37,253 bases of DNA from positions 1 to 37,253 of the forward strand of contig CACHVT010000010.1 in the NCBI GenBank assembly GCA_902583345.1, read 5' to 3'. Source of the stretch: an uncultured Pelagibacteraceae bacterium (GTDB taxonomy: Bacteria > Pseudomonadota > Alphaproteobacteria > Pelagibacterales > Pelagibacteraceae). The notes under the pieces were generated by a model. It was given only the letters and a program-made list of their open reading frames with translations. It had not been told where the DNA came from and did no database searches. The position numbers and the translations under genes are program-made. How positions within the stretch are numbered: the stretch's first letter is position 1; every line of letters starts with the position of its first letter. Shown piece after piece: positions 23,081 to 31,543 of this stretch.

Positions 23081-24073
23081 ATGCAAGTTCTCCAAGATAG
23101 TTTTGGTAGAAAATTTCCGTACATAAGAATGTCTATAACGGATGTTTGTAATTTTAAATGTGGTTACTGTTTACCTAACGGATACCAAGTTGATAAGAGC
23201 GACAACAGAAAATTTCTTCATTTAAACGAGATTAAACGACTTGCAAAGTGTTTTTCTGAATTAGGAGTTTGGAAAATTAGAATTACAGGTGGTGAACCAA
23301 CTGTTAGGAAAGATTTTTTCGAAGTCGTGAAAACTTTAAAAATTGATTCAGGTATTCAAAAAGTTGTGATTACAACAAATGGTTATCACCTTGATCAAAA
23401 AGCAAAACAATTAGTTGATAGTGGGTTAAACGGAATAAACATTAGTATTGACAGTCTAGATCGTGCAACTTTCAAAAATATTACTGGTCATGACAGGCTT
23501 CCAGAAATTTTAAAAGGTATAAAAAATCTTCAAGATTTAGGTTTTGAAAATATTAAAATAAATGGCGTTCTTTTAAATGGTATTAATGTATCAGAAAAAG
23601 ATTTTGATAACTGGTCTGAATTTATAAGAAAAAACAAGATTGATTACAGATATATAGAATTAATGAGAACTGGTGATAATTTAGATTATTTTAATAAATA
23701 TCATGTTTCATCTAAAATTTTTAAAAATTATCTTAACAAAAAAAAATGGATATATCAGACTTTAGGAAAAGATGCAGGTCCAGCTTTAAATTATATCAAC
23801 CCAGAATATAAAGGTAAGTTTGGTATAATCGCTCCATACTCAAAAGATTTTTGTAAATCTTGTAATCGTTTAAGGATTACCTCTAGAGGTGACTTGAGAT
23901 TATGCTTGTTTGGTAATACCGGAATAAGTATCAGACATTTGCTACAAAAAGATGATCAAATTGAGGAGTTAAAAGATCTAGTTTTAAAGCAAATGAGGTT
24001 TAAAAAAGAATCTCATTACTTAGAACTAGGCGAAACAGGTCTAACTACAAATCTATCTACAACTGGAGGATAA
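23081..24073 (+). CDS. moaA: GTP 3',8-cyclase, molybdenum cofactor biosynthesis
   Basis: A 330-residue radical SAM enzyme for the first step of molybdenum cofactor synthesis, converting GTP to 3',8-cyclo-7,8-dihydro-GTP. The N-terminal cluster motif is CNFKCGYC (C23, C27, C30), and SAM-binding residues follow in ITGGEPTVR. The second cluster of MoaA is present as FCKSCNRLRITSRGDLRLC. The protein ends in GG, the C-terminal tail needed by MoaA. Its stop overlaps the next ATG by 1 bp. It is the first of four genes, divergent from the sulfite dehydrogenase with a 183-bp shared upstream region, very AT-rich. Confidence 0.95.
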   Translation: MQVLQDSFGRKFPYIRMSITDVCNFKCGYCLPNGYQVDKSDNRKFLHLNEIKRLAKCFSELGVWKIRITGGEPTVRKDFFEVVKTLKIDSGIQKVVITTNGYHLDQKAKQLVDSGLNGINISIDSLDRATFKNITGHDRLPEILKGIKNLQDLGFENIKINGVLLNGINVSEKDFDNWSEFIRKNKIDYRYIELMRTGDNLDYFNKYHVSSKIFKNYLNKKKWIYQTLGKDAGPALNYINPEYKGKFGIIAPYSKDFCKSCNRLRITSRGDLRLCLFGNTGISIRHLLQKDDQIEELKDLVLKQMRFKKESHYLELGETGLTTNLSTTGG

Positions 24074-24618
24074 TGAAAAATGCCAAATTAGTAGATCAAG
24101 AAGAATTAAAAGATTGGGCTAAAGAAATATTTAAAAAAAATTCTTTTAACATGGTTGATGTCTCTGAAAAAAGAGAAACTTTTAGAAGAGCCCTGGCATC
24201 AGGAAAAATTTATGTGGGTAAAAAGGTATTTGATTTAATAAAAAATAAAAAAATGCCAAAGGGTGATCCTATAAGTTTAGCGGAAGTAGCAGCTGTCTTA
24301 GGGGTTAAAAAAACAAGCGATTTAATACCTTTGTGTCACCCATTACCAATAGATCATACAGCAACGAAAATTGTAATGAATGAAACCGATAGCTCACTTG
24401 ATGTTTTTTGCATTGTATCAACAGTCGCAAAGACTGGAGTTGAAATGGAGGCAATCATGGGTGTCAATGCCGCATTAATTACTATTTATGATTTAAGTAA
24501 AATAGTTAATCCCAATCTTAAAATTGATAACGTTAAATTATTAATTAAAGAAGGTGGGAAAAGTGGATTTTGGACTAATCCAGATGGATTACCAAAATTT
24601 TTAGAAAATATTTTTTAA
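24073..24618 (+). CDS. moaC: Cyclic pyranopterin monophosphate synthase
   Basis: A 181-residue MoaC, which finishes the conversion begun by MoaA to cyclic pyranopterin monophosphate. Family motifs are MVDVSEKRETFRRALASG near 31-48, PLCHPLPIDH near 95-104 and KTGVEMEAIMGV near 125-136. The protein is about 20 residues longer than most MoaC at the N-terminus, with an extra leader MKNAKLVDQEELKDWAKEIF. The ATG overlaps the moaA stop by 1 bp, so translation is coupled; moaD follows 2 bp after the stop. Confidence 0.93.
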   Translation: MKNAKLVDQEELKDWAKEIFKKNSFNMVDVSEKRETFRRALASGKIYVGKKVFDLIKNKKMPKGDPISLAEVAAVLGVKKTSDLIPLCHPLPIDHTATKIVMNETDSSLDVFCIVSTVAKTGVEMEAIMGVNAALITIYDLSKIVNPNLKIDNVKLLIKEGGKSGFWTNPDGLPKFLENIF

Positions 24619-24620
24619 TT

Positions 24621-24890
24621 ATGAAAATTAAACTTGAACTATACGGTGCTAGTAGAGAATTAAGTGAAAAAAATTTTATTGAATTTCATTTAGATGAAAA
24701 AAGTTCAATAAAGGATCTTAAAAAAAAAATATTAAAATACGTTGATAGTAAATTCAGTGGTAATGATAATTTTAAAAAAATAATTGAGTCCTCATCATTC
24801 TGCTCAGAGGATAATAATATTATTACAGATAATTATTTAATTAAAAAAGACCAAAAAATTGGAATTATTCCCCCAATCGGAGGTGGTTAA
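24621..24890 (+). CDS. moaD: Molybdopterin synthase small subunit
   Basis: An 89-residue ubiquitin-fold sulfur carrier. It begins KIKLELYGASRELS and ends in PPIGGG, so the C-terminal Gly-Gly that becomes the thiocarboxylate is intact. It pairs with MoaE to put the dithiolene sulfurs onto the pterin. Its stop and the moaE start share one base (TTAATG), matching their 1:1 use in the synthase. The middle is richer in Asn and Ser than most MoaD proteins. Confidence 0.92.
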   Translation: MKIKLELYGASRELSEKNFIEFHLDEKSSIKDLKKKILKYVDSKFSGNDNFKKIIESSSFCSEDNNIITDNYLIKKDQKIGIIPPIGGG

Positions 24891-25336
24891 TGCTCCATGC
24901 AAAATTAGTTGATCTTGAAAAAGAAAAGATAAAACCAGAGAATGCTGAAGAGTTTATTGCTTCATCTAAATTTGGTGCGTCAATAGTTTTTTATGGGACA
25001 GTCAGAAAGAATAATGAAAATAAAAAAGTTACTGGAATAACTTATGATGCGCATGATGAAATGGTAATTAAAAGTTTTCAAGAAATTTATAATGAAACTG
25101 TCGATAAATTTAATATAAAAGAAAAGTCAGTTTTTATAGAGCATGTTAAAGGCTATGTAGGCCTTGGTGAAATAAGTATTATTATTGCTGTTGCCTGCCC
25201 ACACAGAGCTGAAGCATATACTCTTTCGAGATTTATTATTGAGGAAATAAAAAAAAGATCCCCTATTTGGAAAAAAGAGCATTACGAAAATGATGACAGT
25301 GAATGGTTAAAAGGTAATCCTATACAAGCTAATTAA
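24890..25336 (+). CDS. moaE: Molybdopterin synthase catalytic subunit
   Basis: A 148-residue MoaE, the catalytic half of molybdopterin synthase. Markers are FYGTVRKNNENKKVTGITYD near 33-53, VGLGEISIIIAVACPHRAEA near 90-109 and KKRSPIWKKEHYEN near 125-138, which contains the conserved lysines. It ends the moaACDE run, and its stop lies only 5 bp from the stop of the convergent DUF779 gene. Expression should follow that of moaA, since all four genes touch or nearly touch. Confidence 0.92.
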   Translation: MLHAKLVDLEKEKIKPENAEEFIASSKFGASIVFYGTVRKNNENKKVTGITYDAHDEMVIKSFQEIYNETVDKFNIKEKSVFIEHVKGYVGLGEISIIIAVACPHRAEAYTLSRFIIEEIKKRSPIWKKEHYENDDSEWLKGNPIQAN

Positions 25337-25341
25337 AATCT

Positions 25342-25701
25342 TTACTTAACTTGATTTTTTATATCATTATCAACAACTAAGCAAATTTCAGATTTTGTTA
25401 GAAATCTTCTACCTGTTCCATTATCTAAAGAAAACATACCACCAATACCTTTAACAGCATCTATTGTCAGATCTGTATGTTTCCATTTTTCATACTGATC
25501 ACCGTTCATATAAAAAGGTACGCCGCCGATTTCGCCTAATTTTACATCGTTATCTCCAAGTGGAAATTCTCCCTCTTGAAAGCACATAGGTGCACTTCCA
25601 TCGCAACATCCTCCTGATTGATGAAACATTAATTTTTCTCCATACTTCTCTTGAAGCTCAGATAGTAAATTGAGTGCTGAATGAGTTGCTGAGACTTTCA
25701 T
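25342..25701 (-). CDS. DUF779-family protein
   Basis: A protein of about 119 residues (125 if the upstream ATG at 25719 is used). It contains MFHQSGGCCDGSAPMCFQEG, the cysteine-rich segment of DUF779, and the ending RRFLTKSEICLV. DUF779 genes are usually next to aldehyde dehydrogenases, as here, and may help that enzyme or its cofactor; the exact role is unknown. I prefer the ATG at 25701 because the earlier ATG is buried in an 11-bp GC-rich hairpin. Neither start has a good ribosome site, so this is tentative. The gene follows the aldehyde dehydrogenase in the same orientation. Confidence 0.75.
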   Translation of the reverse strand: MKVSATHSALNLLSELQEKYGEKLMFHQSGGCCDGSAPMCFQEGEFPLGDNDVKLGEIGGVPFYMNGDQYEKWKHTDLTIDAVKGIGGMFSLDNGTGRRFLTKSEICLVVDNDIKNQVK

Positions 25702-25712
25702 TTTTAAATTAC

Positions 25713-25737
25713 GGCCCATGATTTCGAATCATGGGCC
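25713..25737 (-). repeat. GC-rich hairpin between aldehyde dehydrogenase and DUF779 genes
   Basis: A perfect 11-bp stem, GGCCCATGATT against AATCATGGGCC, with the three-base loop TCG. It is one of the most GC-rich stretches in this AT-rich window. It begins 16 bp past the aldehyde dehydrogenase stop. One possible start of the DUF779 gene (25719) lies in the stem. It may be a partial terminator, an RNA stabiliser or a translation control element; it lacks a following T run on the minus strand. Confidence 0.6.
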
Positions 25738-25753
25738 AGTATATATTATTTGA

Positions 25754-27298
25754 TTAAAAGAAGCCTAATTTTTTCTCAGCATAAGAGACATGCAAGTTCT
25801 TATTCTGTCTATAGTGATTAAGCATCATTTTATGAGTTTCTCTTCCAACACCAGATTGTTTATAACCACCAAATGGTGAGTGAGCTGGATAAGCATGATA
25901 ACAATTTGTCCATACTATACCTGCTTGTATCTCTCTACCCATTCTGTTGGCTAAATTACCATTTCTAGTCCATACAGCTGCACCTAAACCATAAAGAGTA
26001 TCATTAGCAATTTTCAATGCCTCTGCTTCATCTTTAAATTTAATAACAGATACAACTGGACCAAAAATCTCCTCTTGTGAGATCCTCATGCTATTATTAG
26101 CTTCAAAAATAGTTGGTTGGATATAATTACCTTTTTCTAACCCGCTATTAAGCTTGCTAACGCTTCCTCCAGTTAGAACTTTAGCGCCCTCTTTTTTACC
26201 TAGTTCAAGATAAGATTTAATCTTCTCCATTTGCTCTACTGACGCCTGCGCTCCAATCATTGTTTCCATTTTTAAAGGATTGTCTTGTACAACAGCTTTT
26301 GTTCTAGCAATAGCTCTTTCCATGAACTTGTCATAGATTGACTCTTGTATCAAAGCTCTACTCGGACAAGTACAAACTTCACCTTGGTTTAGATTGAACA
26401 TTACAAAACCTTCGATACATTTATCGAAAAAGTCATCATCTTTATCCATTACATCTTCAAAGAAAATGTTAGGAGACTTTCCACCTAATTCCAGTGTAAT
26501 TGGAATTATATTTTGTGCAGCATACTGCATAATCAATCTTCCTGTTGTTGTTTCACCAGTAAATGCTACTTTAGCAACTCTTTTAGATGATGCTAAAGGT
26601 TTACCTGCTTCCAACCCAAAACCGCTGACAATGTTCACAACTCCTGGAGGTAATAAATCTCCAATAAGTTCCATCATTACCATAATTGATGCTGGTGTTT
26701 GTTCAGCTGGTTTCAAAACCGAGCAATTTCCCGCAGCAAGAGCTGGTGCCAATTTCCATGTTGCCATTAATAATGGGAAATTCCATGGAACTATCTGACC
26801 AACTACTCCTAATGGTTCATGAAAATTGTAAGAGTATTGATTATTGCTTATCTCAGCAATAGAACCTTCTTCTGCTCTAATTACTCCAGCAAAATATCTC
26901 CAGTGATCAATAACCAGTGGTAAGTCTGCTGCCATACATTCTCTGATAGGCTTTCCATTATCTAAACACTCAGCTACCGCCAATAAGTTTAGATTTTTTT
27001 CTAGAACATCAGCTATTTTGTACAAAATATTTGATCTTGTAGTAATATCTGTTTTGCCCCATTCTTTAAAAGCTGCGTGAGCTGCGTCTAATGCAGCCTC
27101 TACGTCTTTTTCATTTGATCGTGCAACAGTACAGATTTTCTCATTAGATATTGGGCTTACATTATCAAAATATTTGCCAGATTTAGGCTCTACAAATTTT
27201 CCATTAATGTAGTTTCCGTATTTAGCTTTAAACGGAAATTTTACCTTCAGATGAGATGTATCTAGTACCGAAGACACTTTCATTGCTTCTGCACTCAT
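25754..27298 (-). CDS. NAD-dependent aldehyde dehydrogenase (AcoD/ExaC type)
   Basis: A 514-residue aldehyde dehydrogenase from the chosen ATG at 27298. The set of key residues is complete: PWNFP (N173), KPAEQ (K196), the Glu270 base in LELGGKSP, and the nucleophile Cys309 in [12 protein letters not shown], a form usual for acetaldehyde or chloroacetaldehyde-type enzymes. An AGAGGAG ribosome site lies 8 nt before this ATG. The frame stays open for 65 more codons to an ATG at 27493; that stretch is almost only Lys, Arg, Ser and Asn, and is treated as a possible extension. DUF779 follows downstream, a known pairing. The substrate is probably a short aldehyde. Confidence 0.85.
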   Translation of the reverse strand: MSAEAMKVSSVLDTSHLKVKFPFKAKYGNYINGKFVEPKSGKYFDNVSPISNEKICTVARSNEKDVEAALDAAHAAFKEWGKTDITTRSNILYKIADVLEKNLNLLAVAECLDNGKPIRECMAADLPLVIDHWRYFAGVIRAEEGSIAEISNNQYSYNFHEPLGVVGQIVPWNFPLLMATWKLAPALAAGNCSVLKPAEQTPASIMVMMELIGDLLPPGVVNIVSGFGLEAGKPLASSKRVAKVAFTGETTTGRLIMQYAAQNIIPITLELGGKSPNIFFEDVMDKDDDFFDKCIEGFVMFNLNQGEVCTCPSRALIQESIYDKFMERAIARTKAVVQDNPLKMETMIGAQASVEQMEKIKSYLELGKKEGAKVLTGGSVSKLNSGLEKGNYIQPTIFEANNSMRISQEEIFGPVVSVIKFKDEAEALKIANDTLYGLGAAVWTRNGNLANRMGREIQAGIVWTNCYHAYPAHSPFGGYKQSGVGRETHKMMLNHYRQNKNLHVSYAEKKLGFF

Positions 27299-27493
27299 TT
27301 TATTCACTCCTCTATGTTGTTTGTTTTTTCTAAGTCTACTAGCTTCTCTAGATTTTTTAGAACTAGAATTAGTCATATACTTTTTTTTCTTTGCTTTTTC
27401 TAAGGTTCTAATTTTTTTTTTAGATAACTTGACCAACTTAGATCTATTTTTTTTGGTCTTTTTACTCGCTATTTTTTTTCTTTTAATAGCCAT
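27299..27493 (-). other. In-frame lysine-rich stretch upstream of the aldehyde dehydrogenase start
   Basis: Codons from an ATG at 27493 run without a stop into the dehydrogenase. They encode 65 residues that are more than a third Lys, starting [20 protein letters not shown]. This looks like a basic, disordered tail resembling those of DNA- or RNA-binding proteins, not an aldehyde dehydrogenase domain. An internal Shine-Dalgarno lies inside it at 27307-27313. It could be an N-terminal extension made from a separate start, or a separate short protein whose stop has been lost. Confidence 0.45.
27307..27313 (-). promoter_or_regulatory. Ribosome binding site of the aldehyde dehydrogenase
   Basis: AGAGGAG on the minus strand, 8 nt before the ATG at 27298. 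It supports the shorter protein; the upstream ATG at 27493 has no comparable site. Confidence 0.65.
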
Positions 27494-27611
27494 TAAAATA
27501 CATTTAACTAGTGATTTTAATATCTGTCTATTTGTAATAATTTTATTTTTCTACTTGAAATTGTAAAATACTATATATTGTGCTTATCAAAAAACTGATT
27601 AATATTTTTTT

Positions 27612-27857
27612 ATGAATGAAAACGAAAAAAAGGAATTGCAATCCGCTACATTTGAAAGGTTGTTAAAACATCTAGATAAAAGAAAAGATGTTCAAAATAT
27701 TGACTTGATGAATCTAGCAGGTTTCTGCAGAAACTGTTTATCTAAATGGTACAGGGAAGAAGCGGGAAAAAAAGGAATTGAAATTTCGGATCCCGATGCA
27801 AGAAAATATATTTATGGGATGTCTTATTCTGAATGGAAAGAAAAATATCAAAAATAA
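27612..27857 (+). CDS. DUF1244-family protein
   Basis: An 81-residue helical protein of the DUF1244 family, found mainly in alpha- and gammaproteobacteria. The diagnostic stretch is MNLAGFCRNCLSKWYREEAG, with its CRNC pair, followed by PDARKYIYGMSYSEWKEKYQ. Function is unknown; the CxxC and conserved acids could bind a metal. An upstream region of 118 bp separates it from the divergent aldehyde dehydrogenase reading frame. An EamA permease gene begins 14 bp after its stop. Confidence 0.85.
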   Translation: MNENEKKELQSATFERLLKHLDKRKDVQNIDLMNLAGFCRNCLSKWYREEAGKKGIEISDPDARKYIYGMSYSEWKEKYQK

Positions 27858-27871
27858 ATATTTTTTTTTAA

Positions 27872-28726
27872 ATGATCAGACTTTATCCACTAATATTTAT
27901 ACTTCTGTGGTCTTCAGCTTTTATCACAACCAAACCTATAGTTGATAATAGTGATCCCTTCGCGGCTTTAGCTTTTAGATTTTCGATGGTCTCTTTTGGT
28001 TTTTTTATATTTTCTATAATAAAGAAAGAAAAAATCCTAGTTAAAAAAAAATATACAATTGAGGCAATTTTAAGTGGTATCTTATTTCATGGAATTTACC
28101 TGGGAGGTGTTTTTTTTTCTATATCAAAAGGTCTACCAACTGGCATTGCGGCTTTAATAGTAACACTTAATCCAGTTTTGACTAACGCTTTAGCAGGTCC
28201 ATTATTAAATGAGAAAGTTTCAATTAAGCAGTGGATCGGTGTCATACTGGGTTTTTTTGGTGCCGCAATAGTACTTGGACTTGAAGTTGGTAAAGCATTA
28301 CCAACTATTGGAATAATTGCAGTATTTATATCTTTGTTAGCCGTTACAAGCGCGACTTTATGGCAGAAAAAGTTAAGTAATAACTTGTCCTTACCAGTAA
28401 GTAACATGTATCAAGCAATTGGAGGATTTTTATTTCATTTTTTAATAGTTTTATTTTTAGTTGAACCTTACATTAATTTTTCTTCAACATTTATTTTAGC
28501 TATGAGTCACCAAATTTTACTAGTTTCATTTGGCGCATTTACTATTTTAATGTATTTAATAAAACATAATTCAGCTAGCAAAACAGTTTCTTTATTTTTT
28601 CTTATTCCAGCAACCTCTGCTATAATTGCATGGATTTTTTTAAACGAAACTTTAAGTATATATGATGTTTTAGGATTTATAATTGCCTCTATAGGAGTTT
28701 TTATAGCAACAAGAGAAAATAAATAA
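27872..28726 (+). CDS. EamA/DMT-family permease
   Basis: A 284-residue inner-membrane protein with about ten helices. It opens with LYPLIFILLWSSAFITTKPI, the usual WSS-x-F start of DMT permeases, and repeats the fold in the second half (IAVFISLLAVTSATLWQKKL). The second-half motif ATSAIIAWIFLNETLS carries the conserved Glu near the end of the protein. It follows DUF1244 closely, and its stop is 5 bp from that of the convergent moaB gene. The cargo cannot be told from sequence; amino acids or small metabolites are typical. Confidence 0.82.
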   Translation: MIRLYPLIFILLWSSAFITTKPIVDNSDPFAALAFRFSMVSFGFFIFSIIKKEKILVKKKYTIEAILSGILFHGIYLGGVFFSISKGLPTGIAALIVTLNPVLTNALAGPLLNEKVSIKQWIGVILGFFGAAIVLGLEVGKALPTIGIIAVFISLLAVTSATLWQKKLSNNLSLPVSNMYQAIGGFLFHFLIVLFLVEPYINFSSTFILAMSHQILLVSFGAFTILMYLIKHNSASKTVSLFFLIPATSAIIAWIFLNETLSIYDVLGFIIASIGVFIATRENK

Positions 28727-28731
28727 AATTT

Positions 28732-29232
28732 TTATTTTTCTTTAAGCCTAGGAAATAATTCAACAAAATTACATGGTTTATGATTAACATCTAATTGATG
28801 TACTAATATTTTGTCCCACGCATCTGTAACACCACCTGAAGAACCTGGTAAAGCAAATATATACTTGCCATTAGAAAGAATTGCACATGCTCGCGATTGA
28901 ATAGAAGAGGTCCCAACTGTATCTAAACTTAAAGTTCTAAAAACTTCACCAAATCCTGGTATATGTTTATCCGCAATTTCATTTAGGGCTTCTGGTGTTA
29001 TATCTCTGCCAGTTAGACCAGTACCCCCAGTAGTGATTATTACATCAATATTATTTTTTTTAAGCCAATTTTTAATAATTTTTTTTATTTCTTTTTTGCT
29101 ATCTTTGCAAATTTTTCTGTCAATTAGTTTATGTTTTGCTTTTTTAATTTTTTTTTCAAGAATATTACCAGATTTATCCGTATCTAAAGTTCTGGTATCA
29201 GTAACAGTTAAAAGTGCTATATTTACATTCAT
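28732..29232 (-). CDS. moaB: Molybdopterin adenylyltransferase-like protein
   Basis: A 166-residue MogA/MoaB-fold protein. The characteristic motifs are LLTVTDTRTLDTDKSGNILE near the start, ITTGGTGLTGRDITPEAL near 64-81 and ALPGSSGGVTDAWDKIL near 129-145. It would adenylylate molybdopterin before molybdenum insertion. It lies 3.4 kb from moaACDE but in the same sulfite-oxidation neighbourhood. It is divergent from the TauE permease gene, with only 9 bp between the starts. No moeA gene is seen in the window. Confidence 0.88.
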   Translation of the reverse strand: MNVNIALLTVTDTRTLDTDKSGNILEKKIKKAKHKLIDRKICKDSKKEIKKIIKNWLKKNNIDVIITTGGTGLTGRDITPEALNEIADKHIPGFGEVFRTLSLDTVGTSSIQSRACAILSNGKYIFALPGSSGGVTDAWDKILVHQLDVNHKPCNFVELFPRLKEK

Positions 29233-29241
29233 AAGTTTAAG

Positions 29242-29988
29242 ATGATTATATTATCAATTTTATTTTTTGTAACTGCTATATTATATTCCAGTGTTGGCTT
29301 TGGAGGTGGATCAACCTATCTTGCATTGTTATTAATTTGGGGAATTCCTTACAGTATATTCCCAATTTTAGCTTTATCATGCAATATTATTGTCGTATTG
29401 GGAAATTGTCTTAACTACATAAGAGCAGGAAATCTAAATTTAAAATTATTAATACCATATTTGATTGGATCTATACCTTTTGCTTTTCTTGGTGGATCTT
29501 TAACAGTTGAAAAAAAAATATTTGAAATACTTTTATTTGTAATTTTATCTCTAGCAGGGATATTGCTATTAATAAATTTTAGGTCTTATGATGAAGAAAA
29601 TAAAATTTTTAAAAAAATCCCAACTTTTTTTTCTATATTAATTGGTGGAATATTAGGTTTCTTTTCTGGAGTTGTTGGTATTGGAGGAGGAATTTTTTTA
29701 AGTCCAGTTCTTTTTTTACTAAAAGTTGCTAAACCGAAACAAATAGTTACAGCTGCATCGTTATTTATTTTAATAAATTCTGTATCAGGAATTATAGGTC
29801 ATTTAACCAAAGCTACAGTTTTGAACGAGATACAAAGTTATTGGTTTCTTTTATTGACTGTTTTAATTGGAGGACAGGTAGGCAATTTTTTAAACTTAAA
29901 GGTATTTCCTGCTAGAATCTTAGCTTTGATTACATCTGGTCTAGTTCTTTTCGTAGCCCTAAGAATGGGTTATAAAATTTTTATTTAA
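29242..29988 (+). CDS. TauE/SafE-family anion permease
   Basis: A 248-residue membrane protein with about eight helices in two similar halves. It carries the family motifs VGFGGGSTYLALLLIWGIP near 17-35 and GVVGIGGGIFLSPVLFL near 138-154. Family members move organosulfonates or sulfite across the inner membrane. The neighbourhood has sulfite dehydrogenase and Moco genes, so sulfite export to the periplasmic enzyme is a reasonable inference. The ATG lies 9 bp from the divergent moaB start, which leaves almost no room for a promoter between them. Confidence 0.82.
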   Translation: MIILSILFFVTAILYSSVGFGGGSTYLALLLIWGIPYSIFPILALSCNIIVVLGNCLNYIRAGNLNLKLLIPYLIGSIPFAFLGGSLTVEKKIFEILLFVILSLAGILLLINFRSYDEENKIFKKIPTFFSILIGGILGFFSGVVGIGGGIFLSPVLFLLKVAKPKQIVTAASLFILINSVSGIIGHLTKATVLNEIQSYWFLLLTVLIGGQVGNFLNLKVFPARILALITSGLVLFVALRMGYKIFI

Positions 29989-30030
29989 TTTATAAATAAT
30001 TATTTCTAAATAAATAATAAAATCGTTAAG

Positions 30031-30906
30031 CTAATTTGATGATTTCTTCACAAAATAAATTCCAATTATAACAGCAGTAAGGGAAACAATAACTTTTGAA
30101 GTAATAAGTTCACCAAGGAATATATAACCTAAAATAATTGCAAAAATAGGTATAAGATAAGAAACTTGAGACTGAAAAATTAATCCATTATTTTTTAAAA
30201 TTCTAAATCTAAGCAGCCAAGCTAAACCAGTGCAAACAATTCCCAGATAGGTTAAAGAAATTGTAGATTTTATATTTGGATCTAAAGTCCAAGGTTTCTC
30301 AAAAACAAGTGCTAATGGCAAAAGTATAATTGAAGCCCATATACAAATTGACGTAGTTACATTTTCATTTCTCTTTGAGCTTATTTTTAAAGTTAGTACA
30401 CCACCAATTACATATCCAGTTGCACCAGTTAAAATTAATAATGCTGATAAAAAGTTATTTTCATTAATTAGTATATTATCTGAAAATAAATAAATGATTC
30501 CAGAAAATCCTATTAATACACCGGTGGTTTTAACAAAATTAAATTTATCATGCTTAGTAAAAAAATGACCAAGTATTGTTGAGGTAAGAGGTCCACTCGA
30601 CATTAAAATCGCAGCTAAATTACTTTGAACTGATTTTACTCCATAAGCAATCAGAAAAAATGGTACAACTAAGTTAATAAAACCTATTAATGCAAACCAA
30701 TACCACTCCTTAGAAAAAGCCTCTATCTTAATTTTTTTAAAATAACAAAGTAACAATAGTGGTATTGATGCTAAAAACACTCTTAAAAAAGCAATTGTTA
30801 TTGGACCAAATGAATCTGTAGCAATTTTAATATTAAAAAACGCAGAAGACCAAATCAGAGCTAAAAAAATAAGAAGTAAATAGTCAATTAATTTAGGTTT
30901 TTTCAT
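30031..30906 (-). CDS. EamA/DMT-family permease
   Basis: A 291-residue protein with about ten membrane helices. Markers are LIFLALIWSSAFFNIKIATD at the start, RVFLASIPLLLL, and in the second half GIVCTGLAWLLRFRILK followed by IFAIILGYIFLGELITS. Its start overlaps the YbaK-like gene stop by 4 bp, so they form a pair. It is the third EamA gene in the window and not obviously a recent copy of the other two. The substrate is unknown. Confidence 0.82.
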   Translation of the reverse strand: MKKPKLIDYLLLIFLALIWSSAFFNIKIATDSFGPITIAFLRVFLASIPLLLLCYFKKIKIEAFSKEWYWFALIGFINLVVPFFLIAYGVKSVQSNLAAILMSSGPLTSTILGHFFTKHDKFNFVKTTGVLIGFSGIIYLFSDNILINENNFLSALLILTGATGYVIGGVLTLKISSKRNENVTTSICIWASIILLPLALVFEKPWTLDPNIKSTISLTYLGIVCTGLAWLLRFRILKNNGLIFQSQVSYLIPIFAIILGYIFLGELITSKVIVSLTAVIIGIYFVKKSSN

Positions 30907-31385
30907 TCTACCACTTCTATTACTTTTCCACTTGTAATTTTTGTTAAGTTTTCAAAATTAATTTCAAAAACACAATTTGGATGACCAGCTGCAGCATAAA
31001 TTTTACTAAATCTTTTAAGAGTATTATCTATAAAAATATCGAAAGTATTAATATGTCCAACTGGTGAAACACCGCCTATCGTGTACCCTGTCTGATTTTT
31101 AACCTCATCAGGATTTGCCATAGATACATCTTTTTTTTTTATGATTTTTTTTAACTTATTAAGGGAACATTTTTTGTCACCAGATATCAAACACATGACA
31201 AAAAATTCATCTGCTCTGAATAATAAACTTTTAACTATCGCTCCTACTTCACAGTTTAAAGAGCTTGCAGCATCCAGAGCTGTTTTTGCTGAATTTTTTA
31301 ATACTATAACTTTTAAATTTTGGTCAAAATTTTTGAGTACTTGTTCTGCTCTTTTAACCGATTCTTTATTTAATAAATTTTCCAT
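30903..31385 (-). CDS. YbaK/EbsC-type aminoacyl-tRNA deacylase
   Basis: A 160-residue protein with the YbaK/ProX editing domain, which hydrolyses mischarged aminoacyl-tRNAs such as Cys-tRNA(Pro). The conserved block IVKSLLFRADEFFVMCLISG holds the K-S-L-x-F strand, and GYTIGGVSPVGHINTF is the signature loop GG-x-x-P-x-G. The length fits the stand-alone form. It is first in a two-gene unit with the EamA permease, whose start it overlaps by 4 bp. The gene lies divergent from glnA, sharing a 158-bp region. Confidence 0.85.
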   Translation of the reverse strand: MENLLNKESVKRAEQVLKNFDQNLKVIVLKNSAKTALDAASSLNCEVGAIVKSLLFRADEFFVMCLISGDKKCSLNKLKKIIKKKDVSMANPDEVKNQTGYTIGGVSPVGHINTFDIFIDNTLKRFSKIYAAAGHPNCVFEINFENLTKITSGKVIEVVE

Positions 31386-31413
31386 ACAACTTTAAATTGT
31401 AACAATAAGTGAA

Positions 31414-31445
31414 TTGATAATTTTAATACAAATACCATTTATATA
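31414..31445 (+). promoter_or_regulatory. Possible sigma-70-type promoter of glnA
   Basis: TTGATA at 31414-31419 is followed 17-18 bp later by TTTATAT-like sequence at 31438-31444. Both boxes are weak in such AT-rich DNA. No NtrC or sigma-54 consensus was recognised in the 158-bp region. Confidence 0.25.
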
Positions 31446-31543
31446 TGTAAGAAATGCATAGGTGATATCTTAATAATAAACAACCTAATTCTATATTTTT
31501 TTGATAAGTAATCAGACAAATTAAATAAGAGAGAGATATAAAT

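Noticed and set aside
26394-26798. 134-residue plus-strand frame opposite the aldehyde dehydrogenase
   Set aside because: It is antisense to conserved catalytic parts of the enzyme, and long opposite frames are common over such genes.
27555-27579. TTGAAA and TATATT boxes ahead of DUF1244
   Set aside because: The spacing is only 13 bp, outside the normal promoter range.
31386-31543. Glutamine riboswitch (glnA RNA) ahead of glnA
   Set aside because: I looked for conserved paired stems and found none; the region is simple AT-rich sequence.
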